The notes under the pieces were generated by a model. The model worked only from the letters and a program-made list of their open reading frames with translations, searched no databases and was not told the DNA's origin. A stretch of 11,349 bases of DNA, from the NCBI GenBank assembly GCA_023129355.1, contig JAGMCC010000021.1, positions 1 through 11,349 of the forward strand. The letters are read 5' to 3'. Each line of letters starts with the position of its first letter. The stretch's first letter is position 1. This document shows positions 1 through 5,996 of this stretch, piece by piece. The DNA is from Dehalococcoidia bacterium (GTDB taxonomy: Bacteria; Chloroflexota; Dehalococcoidia; E44-bin15). The translations under genes were made by a program, and so were the position numbers.

Positions 1-1
1 G

Positions 2-985
2 GTTGGCTTATCGGTGACACCTGCATTATTGAAGCTCCTTAGCCTTCAATTCACCCCCGAGGAGGCTCAACTTTCTCTCCAAATAGGTCTCACCGGTGGA
101 ACACTGGACCAGCTTTCAGCAAAGGTGGGCATGAACAAGGACAAACTTAAGCAAATGCTCTACACTATGGCGAATAAAGGCACAATGTGGATCGACCCAG
201 GCAAGGAGGACCCGATATACCGGGTCCTAGGGAGTTGTGCGCCGGGCCTTTCCGAGACTGGCCTCTTTGGAGGTATCAGATTTCCGTATGATGTGGAATT
301 AGGTAAAGCACTGCACCAAGTCCAATACGAGTGGGCCAGGGATAGGCTCTGCACATTAGGGTTCCCTTTTGCACCGGTCTGGGCTCATCCGAACGTGCTG
401 CCCGATGACGCCCGTCCCGAGGAGAACCTAGCCGATTTTCTAAAGGGACAAGATTACTTCAGTGTGTCAACCTGCCCCTGCCGTCTCTCACATTGGCTCG
501 TTGACCCCGGAAACCATTGTCAGCACATGCTGGAGACATGCCTCCATGCAGGGGATTGCGCCCGATGGTGTGTGGAGCATGGTCTGGGCCGCGAGCTCAC
601 TTTGGATGAGGCCCTTGAGTTGCTGAACAAGGCAAATGCCGATGGCCTGGTTCACACAATTAACATAGAGGGTTTCATATGCAACTGCTGCACCGACTGC
701 TGCCCCTTGTTCATAGGTTTCCACGAGTTCAACACTAAAACAATGATCCCGTCACCGTTCATTCCACAAGTCAAGGAGGAGGAGTGCAATGCCTGCGGGG
801 ACTGTGCTGATATTTGCCCGGTGAACGCGATGAAGGTTGATGAAATCGCCGAAGTTGATGTTGACACATGCATCGGTTGCGGTGTGTGCGTCACGCACTG
901 TTCCATGGAGGCTCTCGCCCTTGTAAGAAGGCCTGAAGATAAGCAAGTCGAGATGCCAGATGAGGTTAAGCAGCATGTGGGATGA
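2..985 (+). CDS. Cys-rich winged-helix / dicluster ferredoxin protein (copy 1, 5' end probably outside window)
   Basis: Predicted cytoplasmic iron-sulfur protein, likely an electron carrier or redox-responsive protein; the exact role is unknown. Numbering from the GTG at 14, residues 5-70 resemble a winged helix-turn-helix (a TPEEA segment, then a recognition-helix-like stretch ending in DPIYR). A central region follows with C154-P-C156-R, C169, C176, C182, C186 and the cluster CNCCTDCC at 223-230. The C-terminus has two complete CxxCxxCxxxC [4Fe-4S] motifs (C258/261/264/268-P and C286/289/292/296). The GTG at 14 has no Shine-Dalgarno sequence in the 13 bases before it and the frame is open to the window edge. 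The paralogue at 1073 has about 26 more residues before the matching segment, so the true start is probably off the left edge. There is no signal peptide or membrane segment. It lies 87 bases upstream of its paralogue in the same direction, probably as one transcript. Confidence 0.85.
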   Translation, partial: VGLSVTPALLKLLSLQFTPEEAQLSLQIGLTGGTLDQLSAKVGMNKDKLKQMLYTMANKGTMWIDPGKEDPIYRVLGSCAPGLSETGLFGGIRFPYDVELGKALHQVQYEWARDRLCTLGFPFAPVWAHPNVLPDDARPEENLADFLKGQDYFSVSTCPCRLSHWLVDPGNHCQHMLETCLHAGDCARWCVEHGLGRELTLDEALELLNKANADGLVHTINIEGFICNCCTDCCPLFIGFHEFNTKTMIPSPFIPQVKEEECNACGDCADICPVNAMKVDEIAEVDVDTCIGCGVCVTHCSMEALALVRRPEDKQVEMPDEVKQHVG

Positions 986-1058
986 CGACGGTAGCGTCAC
1001 AGCGACATAGGGCAAACTGGTGACAGTTCAATAAAATAGAATAGGGCATAGTTGCATT

Positions 1059-1066
1059 GAGGAGGT
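1059..1066 (+). promoter_or_regulatory. Shine-Dalgarno site fixing a GTG start
   Basis: GAGGAGGT lies six bases before the GTG at 1073. It is the only strong ribosome-binding site near the 5' end of this frame and supports GTG as the real start codon of the second ferredoxin gene. Confidence 0.7.
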
Positions 1067-1072
1067 CAAGAA

Positions 1073-2245
1073 GTGGATTTCAAGAATGATAAGGAGAAAT
1101 TATCTGAACTAGCAAATCTAATGAACGAACAGTCTGAGACTCCTATCCCCGTTGTTACTGATGATTTACTATATATTTTCGATGCTGTCTTGGAACCAGA
1201 GGAGGTTGATTTCCTTTTGAAGATGGGCGGTGGTAATATAACACTTCTACAAATTGAGTCGAAAATGAATCTACCAAAGAGTGAATTCGATAGGATATTT
1301 GATAATCTACTTGATAAAGGCCACATTACTCAATTGGAATCGGAAGAAGGTAAGGATGAGGCCATTTACCATCTGATGACCATATTTCCTGGCTGGTTTG
1401 AACTGTATCTAATGAGAGGTGCTGAAACGCCGGATCGAAAAGCGTTTGCTGAACGCCTAAGCAAGTATTATAGCATGGCCGCGGATTTCGACCCAGAAAT
1501 AATAAACGCTATTCTTCACCAAGTAGGGCCCCAACGTTCAATAGCAGTAGCGAATCCGCCTAAAAGCAGGCTTATTAACATAGGTGAGGCGATTCAGCCA
1601 CAAGTTAGTGAGGTCTTCCCCCCTCATAGTGTCGTTGAAATCTTTGATAGGCTTGATGAGAATGAAGTTATTACCCTGGGCCATTGTTTCTGCAGGCATC
1701 AAAGAAAACTCGTTGGCGATCCCTGCAGGGTGGGATTGCCGGAGGAGAGTTGCATAGCCATTGGCCCGGCAGCGGAACATTTACTAACTCGTAATTTTGC
1801 ACGTCAGATTACTAAGAAGGAGGTTTTTGAATTTATTCGAGAGGTAGAAGAAAAAGGAGTGGTCCACCAGGTCGGTAGGGTCCTACCTTTGAAAGATCTC
1901 AAGGCTAAGTATGATGTCGATATCATTTGTAATTGCTGTTGGGATTGCTGTGGGGTCATTGGTAATTACAATAGGGGGAACATCCCGTTTGTCCTAAAAT
2001 CATATTACATAGCGGAAATTCCTGATCAGGACCTGTGTAACGGTTGCGGGACTTGCGAAGAGTTCTGCCCTGTTCAGGCTATCTCGCTGAATGGGGAGGG
2101 AAAGGCGGAGATCAATCCTGATATGTGCTGTGGATGTGGAATGTGTGCAATTCACTGCACGGAAGAGGCTATTCACCTCAAGCCCTTGGAACGTGAAGTG
2201 TTTTTACCTATGCTACCCAAATCAGAATGTCGAATTACAAAATAA
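1073..2245 (+). CDS. Cys-rich winged-helix / dicluster ferredoxin protein (copy 2)
   Basis: Paralogue of the protein just upstream, 390 residues, predicted cytoplasmic. In order: a variable N-terminal stretch, a winged-helix-like region (about 31-100; the EPEEV and AIYHL segments match TPEEA and PIYRV of copy 1), a helical linker, C205-F-C207-R, C218, C227, the cluster CNCCWDCC at 286-293, and two complete [4Fe-4S] motifs (C322/325/328/332-P and C352/355/358/362). The shared CxCR and CNCCxxCC signatures suggest that the central region binds another metal site besides the two ferredoxin clusters. Starts with GTG behind GAGGAGGT. The base composition is clearly more AT-rich than copy 1 (18 G+C of 60 at 1261-1320 against 33 of 60 at 481-540), so the pair is not a recent tandem duplication. 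The stop codon overlaps the end of the minus-strand TIR-like remnant. Likely partners are oxidoreductases such as those to the right, but this is inference. Confidence 0.85.
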   Translation: MDFKNDKEKLSELANLMNEQSETPIPVVTDDLLYIFDAVLEPEEVDFLLKMGGGNITLLQIESKMNLPKSEFDRIFDNLLDKGHITQLESEEGKDEAIYHLMTIFPGWFELYLMRGAETPDRKAFAERLSKYYSMAADFDPEIINAILHQVGPQRSIAVANPPKSRLINIGEAIQPQVSEVFPPHSVVEIFDRLDENEVITLGHCFCRHQRKLVGDPCRVGLPEESCIAIGPAAEHLLTRNFARQITKKEVFEFIREVEEKGVVHQVGRVLPLKDLKAKYDVDIICNCCWDCCGVIGNYNRGNIPFVLKSYYIAEIPDQDLCNGCGTCEEFCPVQAISLNGEGKAEINPDMCCGCGMCAIHCTEEAIHLKPLEREVFLPMLPKSECRITK

Positions 2246-2480
2246 CATCTGTGAACAGCCTTTCCCTTTTGAAATCGACGAAAACGATATATTCGGATTC
2301 GCTCAGCCTTTGGAAAATATTCTCCTTCACGCCTCTTAAGGTCTGCTCTGCCACAGCGATATATGGGTCAAAACCCACCTGGTCAAGTTTCGCTGCTATA
2401 TCGTGAGCTATTTTAACTTCATCAGTCTCCTTTTGCTGCCCACAACTAATAAATACTCTTGCGCGAACGCCGGTTCCCAT
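2235..2480 (-). pseudogene. 5' remnant of a TIR-like nucleotide-binding protein gene
   Basis: The 81-residue product carries the start of a TIR-like fold: an RVFISCGQ first strand, a DEVKIAHDIAAKL helix, GFDPYIAV, a LRGVKENIF segment and a YIVFVDFKRE strand. I recall this pattern from TIR-like 'nucleotide-binding' proteins of bacteria and archaea. Those are usually considerably longer and continue with a conserved segment resembling RGSLFTHQELA. Here the frame ends with FTDVIL and a TAG just after KRERL, and none of the minus-strand frames beyond it restores the expected continuation, because that DNA codes for the ferredoxin on the other strand. The gene therefore seems to have lost its 3' part. 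ATG at 2480 is chosen because the frame is closed upstream by a TGA (2502-2504) with no other start; AAGGA precedes it closely. Related TIR domains degrade NAD or bind nucleotides in defence; activity of this fragment is unlikely. It could instead be a genuine short protein. Confidence 0.6.
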
Positions 2481-2503
2481 TTCCTTAGCCCCATTTACTG
2501 CTC

Positions 2504-2509
2504 ATTATA
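2504..2509 (-). promoter_or_regulatory. Possible -10 box for the TIR-like remnant
   Basis: On the minus strand this reads TATAAT, a perfect sigma-70 -10 hexamer, 23 bases before the ATG at 2480. No good -35 hexamer sits 16-18 bases further upstream, and the surrounding DNA is AT-rich, so a chance match is possible. Confidence 0.25.
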
Positions 2510-2654
2510 TTCTTCCCTAAGTATGCCTAAATTCGTTTTGAATTTGTTTGATTTTAGCATTCTTCCAAAACCGTTATTAATATCACTATAAACTTCCAAG
2601 TCAACTCTCTGCACTCAATGACGGTTTGTTCACCCCCTTCCGACACCCTTTTTC

Positions 2655-2668
2655 ACACTAAATAGTGT
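2655..2668. promoter_or_regulatory. Inverted repeat, candidate operator
   Basis: ACACTA and TAGTGT form perfect six-base arms around a two-base centre (AA). The dyad lies 21 bases upstream of the -35 box of the candidate promoter at 2690, a position that suits an activator or a repressor of the three-gene cluster. No regulator gene is present in the window to match it. Confidence 0.35.
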
Positions 2669-2689
2669 AGAGCCATAAAGATGTAGGCC

Positions 2690-2718
2690 TTGACAATAGC
2701 AGCCTCCAGGCAGATACT
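2690..2718 (+). promoter_or_regulatory. Candidate sigma-70 promoter of the hydratase-like/APH-SCP2/SnoaL cluster
   Basis: A consensus TTGACA (2690-2695) is followed after 17 bases by GATACT (2713-2718), a 4-of-6 match to TATAAT. Transcription would begin near 2725, about 50 bases before the ATG at 2779. Confidence 0.45.
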
Positions 2719-2778
2719 AGGAAGCCACACAAGGAGACATCTAATTAATCTATAAGTAACGGAATCAGGGGGGTAATC

Positions 2779-3930
2779 ATGCTAACTAAATATGATGAAC
2801 TTCTTTGCCACCAGACCGTGTCCACCTTTGACTCCATAGAGACCAGCGCCCGAGAATGGACGGAGCGGGTATGGGTCGTAGTCTATGACACTTCAGGGGA
2901 ATCCCTCTTGATCGCAGGGCTCGGCATGTATGCCAACCGGAACATCATGGATGCCTTTGCCTGCCTGAACATCAAAGGTAAAACGCAATACAATGTCAGG
3001 GCTTCTCGTGAACTACGTCCGGCTATCGATGAGGTCAAGGTTGGGCCCTTTTCTTATGAAATAGTTGAGCCACTAAAGAAGGTGCGGTTTACCCTGGGAG
3101 AGAACGACTACGACCTAAGTTTCGAAGTAGACCTCGAGGGGACAATGCTTCCTCATGAGGAAGTATCACAGGTGGCCAAGGTAAGGGGCAGGGTGTTGGA
3201 AAACGTTCTGCGCTACGTGCAGGGAGGCAAGGCCAGCGGATGGATAAAGGTTAAAGGCAAGCGATATGAAATAGGTAAGGAAAATTGGCGTTGGTTGAGA
3301 GACCACTCCTGGGGTATAAGACGAGGTGGTGGCGTACCAGAAAGCGGGGTTCAGCCAGGAGAAATCCCGATAGGCTATCTGCATAACTTCAGCTTCATGC
3401 AGTTCGATGATTTCGGTATCTCCCATCACACCAGGGAATCTTGGGACAGTAAAACCCTTTTGTTTTCTGGAGCAGTCTTCTATCCCTACGGAAGTGGGAA
3501 AGAGGAACTCCCACTGATTAACGTTGAGCACAACTATCGGTTCCGCCCTGACCTGCGGCGAATAACAGGAGGTACCCTCGTATTCAACGCCGTTGACGGT
3601 TCTAAGATCGAGATCTCGATGCGTGCCCTGGCGTTCTGCTGCCTGAAGCCGGGCGGATATTTTGGTCACCGAGGGTTTGTCCATGGGCTATGGATGGGTC
3701 CGTCTTATCTTGATGGCTACAAGCTCGATCTCACTGATCCCGAAGTAGTGCGCGAAGTCTCTTTCCTGGATGAAGTGATGTGCGAGATGCATTGTGGCGA
3801 TAAAATTGGCTATGGAATCATCGAGCTGGTCATCGTGGGGAAATATCCCAAGTATGGCTACCAGGACTGGGAACCCACGGCTGACCCTAGCTACATCTCG
3901 GGGAATGTGGCTAGCGACAGCGGGGGATAG
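2779..3930 (+). CDS. DUF7064/DUF7065-like protein (hydratase / AttH-lipocalin-like fold)
   Basis: A 383-residue soluble protein with no signal peptide. It matches my recollection of a family whose N-terminal half (about 25-150) and C-terminal half (about 165-355) form two lipocalin-like beta barrels, distantly related to AttH and carotenoid 1,2-hydratase (CrtC). The clearest mark is RDHSWG at 174-179, flanked by aromatic residues (W170, W172), followed by beta-rich segments and a conserved GYGIIEL near the end. In actinobacteria and proteobacteria this family often sits beside APH-fold phosphotransferases, as here. The reaction is not established; hydration, dehydration or binding of a hydrophobic substrate such as a terpenoid or sterol is plausible. 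ATG at 2779 follows AGGGGGGT by four bases. It is the first gene of a three-gene plus-strand cluster, 118 bases before the next. Confidence is high that it is a gene, moderate for the family. Confidence 0.75.
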   Translation: MLTKYDELLCHQTVSTFDSIETSAREWTERVWVVVYDTSGESLLIAGLGMYANRNIMDAFACLNIKGKTQYNVRASRELRPAIDEVKVGPFSYEIVEPLKKVRFTLGENDYDLSFEVDLEGTMLPHEEVSQVAKVRGRVLENVLRYVQGGKASGWIKVKGKRYEIGKENWRWLRDHSWGIRRGGGVPESGVQPGEIPIGYLHNFSFMQFDDFGISHHTRESWDSKTLLFSGAVFYPYGSGKEELPLINVEHNYRFRPDLRRITGGTLVFNAVDGSKIEISMRALAFCCLKPGGYFGHRGFVHGLWMGPSYLDGYKLDLTDPEVVREVSFLDEVMCEMHCGDKIGYGIIELVIVGKYPKYGYQDWEPTADPSYISGNVASDSGG

Positions 3931-4048
3931 GGATCTCTGATTGCATTTTTAATGTTCGGCAGAAGACTGAAAGCTTGATCTCGCCGATTTGGATACTGTA
4001 AAGGGCGTCTCTTTCCTTAACCAAGGCTACTAAGAGAGGGGGTAGGAA

Positions 4049-5419
4049 ATGCTTTCGAGAGAAGTTGACTTAGCTGATATGCAGTCAAGGCTCACCGCCT
4101 GGCTGCAGCAGAAGATGCCTCTGGCACAGAACCTTTCCATATCGGGCATGGAAAGGTCAGGTGCAGGGCTCTCCAATGAGACCTTTCTCTTTGACCTTAA
4201 TTGGCAGGAGGCTGGACAACAAAGGTCGGAGAGCATGGTGCTTAGGTGCCCTCCCAAGGACTACCCAGTTTTTCCCGAGTATAACCTGGACAAGCAGTTC
4301 CATGTCATGGAGCGTCTGCAAGGAACAAATGTGCCTGTGCCCAAGGTTTACTGGCTAGAAGAGAATAAGGAGGTGCTCGCCAGCCCCTTCTATATCATGG
4401 GCAAGATTGATGGAGTTATTCCCCCTGAGTACCCACCATACCACTCATTTGGGGTTTATTATGATGCCACTCCGCAGCAACGGGCGAAAATGTGGTGGGG
4501 CTCTTTGGAAGCTATGTCCAAAGTTCATCTGCTCGATTGGCAGAAACTAGGGTTTTCCTTCCTTGGCATCCCTAAGGGTGGTAGCGGTCCCCTAGACCAG
4601 CAACTGGAATACTGGGAGAGCTTTCTCAATTGGAGGAAGGAGGAGCCTCAGCCGATCCTGGAGGCGACTCTTGACTGGCTTAGAGAGAAGCGGTATACCC
4701 CAAAGCATGTAACCTTGTGCTGGGGCGATTGTCGAATGCCTAATACGATCTACAGCCCAGATGGCGAGGTGCTAGGGGTACTGGACTGGGAGATGGCCTA
4801 CCTTGGGGACCCAGAGTCCGACCTGGGTTTCTTCCTCTTCCTCGATTGGCAGCATAGCGAGGGCTACGGCATTCCCCGACTGGATGGCTCTCCGGGGAGG
4901 GAAGAGACAGTGCAGCGCTATGAAGAGCTCACCGGTAGGAAGGTGGAGAACCTTCTCTATAATGAGGTACTAGCTGCCTTTAGGGCCGGGGTGGTCATTC
5001 TAAGCGTATTCAAGAACTTCAATAAAATGGGCGTCGCTCTCCCTGCCGAAGATATCGAGCTCAATAACCCATGCACCCAGAGGCTAGCCGAACTGTTGAA
5101 CCTACCCGCTCCAGGCACGACCAAGAGGGAGACTACCAGGATCGAGGATGTGACGGTATCCATCCAGTTCCATCTCACCGGGCCAGGCGGCAGTGACTGG
5201 TACCTGGTGTCCGATAGAGGCAAGGGAACTCGCTATGAGGGCACGGTGGAAAACCCTGACGCTACCCTCACCGTCTCAGCCGATGCCTGGGATGCCATTC
5301 AGAGGGGAGAGCTGGACCGCCTGCATGCCTGGACAAGTGGCAAACTGAAGATTGAGGGCGACATGACCTTGTTGTTACAGCTTGAGGACATGATCTCGAA
5401 GTTTAGCAGACCTGGCTAG
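4049..5419 (+). CDS. Aminoglycoside-phosphotransferase-fold protein fused to a C-terminal SCP2 sterol-carrier domain
   Basis: 456 residues in two parts. Residues about 20-350 are an APH/choline-kinase-fold phosphotransferase of the ACAD10/11-like type. A nucleotide-binding segment SGAGLSNETF lies at 37-46, and an arginine (R66 in MVLRCPP) stands where kinases often have the ATP-binding lysine. The catalytic loop is WGDCRMPN at 225-232, with D227 as the predicted base and N232 as a metal ligand; the DxD/DFG-equivalent is LDWEMAYLGDPESDLG at 245-260 with D246. The usual histidine of HGD is a tryptophan here. Residues about 362-456 form an SCP2-like lipid-binding domain (NPDATLTVS, then a GKLKIEGDM segment). 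Human ACAD11 and relatives phosphorylate hydroxylated acyl-CoAs during degradation, so a role in activating a hydroxylated hydrophobic substrate held by the SCP2 domain is a reasonable guess. ATG at 4049 follows GAGGGGGT. It lies between the hydratase-like gene and the SnoaL-like gene. Confidence 0.85.
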   Translation: MLSREVDLADMQSRLTAWLQQKMPLAQNLSISGMERSGAGLSNETFLFDLNWQEAGQQRSESMVLRCPPKDYPVFPEYNLDKQFHVMERLQGTNVPVPKVYWLEENKEVLASPFYIMGKIDGVIPPEYPPYHSFGVYYDATPQQRAKMWWGSLEAMSKVHLLDWQKLGFSFLGIPKGGSGPLDQQLEYWESFLNWRKEEPQPILEATLDWLREKRYTPKHVTLCWGDCRMPNTIYSPDGEVLGVLDWEMAYLGDPESDLGFFLFLDWQHSEGYGIPRLDGSPGREETVQRYEELTGRKVENLLYNEVLAAFRAGVVILSVFKNFNKMGVALPAEDIELNNPCTQRLAELLNLPAPGTTKRETTRIEDVTVSIQFHLTGPGGSDWYLVSDRGKGTRYEGTVENPDATLTVSADAWDAIQRGELDRLHAWTSGKLKIEGDMTLLLQLEDMISKFSRPG

Positions 5420-5489
5420 TTATTAACTTCAGGGTACTTGAACAAGGGAAGCGAAAAATAGAAAGGATCATAGTGGGAAGGAGGTTAGC

Positions 5490-5996
5490 ATGGCACAAGG
5501 GCTGGAAGAAAGGCTCAGGGTTCTCGAGGATATCGAAGCCATTAAGCAATTGAGGGCTACCTATTGCTATCTGGTGGATGCCGGAGTAGCGGGGGATGCC
5601 TCCAAGCTGGATGAGCTCTTAGACCTATTCACCGATGATGCCCGGGCAGAATACGGAGATTATGGAACGTTTGAAGGAAAGGAGGCTCTCCGTCAATTCT
5701 TCAAGGAGTTGATCCCGGGGGTACTATCTTACTCCGCCCATATGGTACACAACCCTGTAATCGAGGTGGAGGGGGATAGAGCGAAGGGGAAGTGGTATTT
5801 TGAGGCTGCCTGTACCTTTAGTATGGCGAACCGGGCCACGTGGGCGCAGGGGAAATATATTGAGGAATATGTGAAAGTAGATGGGATATGGAAGTGGAAG
5901 TCCTTAAAGGTTGTTTTCGATTACTTCACCCCATTCGATGAGGGATGGGTCAAAACGAAGGATTTAGTGAGACAGCTTTTTCCTGATACTACATAG
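5490..5996 (+). CDS. SnoaL-like / NTF2-fold protein resembling BaiE-type dehydratases
   Basis: 168 residues, the usual length for a single SnoaL-like (NTF2-fold) domain. The N-terminus LEERLRVLEDIEAIKQL is the typical opening helix. The fold is used by scytalone dehydratase, ketosteroid isomerase and the bile acid 7-alpha-dehydratase BaiE. By comparison from memory with BaiE, the Tyr-x4-Asp pair (Y25 and D30) and a histidine in SAHMVHNP (H84, with H87 near it) fall where BaiE has its Tyr/Asp/His active-site residues; the later aspartate of BaiE seems replaced (EAACTF at 105-110). A dehydratase or isomerase on a steroid-like or polycyclic substrate is therefore plausible, not proven. ATG at 5490 follows AAGGAGGT (5478-5485) by four bases. 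It is the last gene of the cluster, 70 bases after the APH-SCP2 gene, and its last 8 bases overlap the end of the minus-strand AOR gene. Confidence 0.85.
   Translation: MAQGLEERLRVLEDIEAIKQLRATYCYLVDAGVAGDASKLDELLDLFTDDARAEYGDYGTFEGKEALRQFFKELIPGVLSYSAHMVHNPVIEVEGDRAKGKWYFEAACTFSMANRATWAQGKYIEEYVKVDGIWKWKSLKVVFDYFTPFDEGWVKTKDLVRQLFPDTT

Larger units (their letters stand above)
2481..2778. other. AT-rich non-coding stretch between the TIR-like remnant and the hydratase-like gene
   Basis: No convincing gene is seen on either strand. It holds the possible promoter of the remnant, a dyad at 2655-2668 and the candidate promoter at 2690-2718 for the three-gene cluster to the right. Together with the broken gene next to it, it looks like a junction between unrelated gene blocks. 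Confidence 0.6.

Noticed and set aside
984..1000. Short stem TGACG/CGTCA just after the first ferredoxin gene as a terminator
   Set aside because: Only five base pairs, no T-run follows, and the next co-directional gene begins within 90 bases.
2091..2339. 82-codon plus-strand frame crossing the ferredoxin gene end and the TIR-like remnant
   Set aside because: It is out of frame with the Cys motifs, has no Shine-Dalgarno site, and shows no recognisable domain.
3166..3684. 172-codon open frame on the minus strand inside the DUF7064/7065-like gene
   Set aside because: It has no recognisable motif, and the plus-strand frame shows clear family signatures such as RDHSWG over the same bases.
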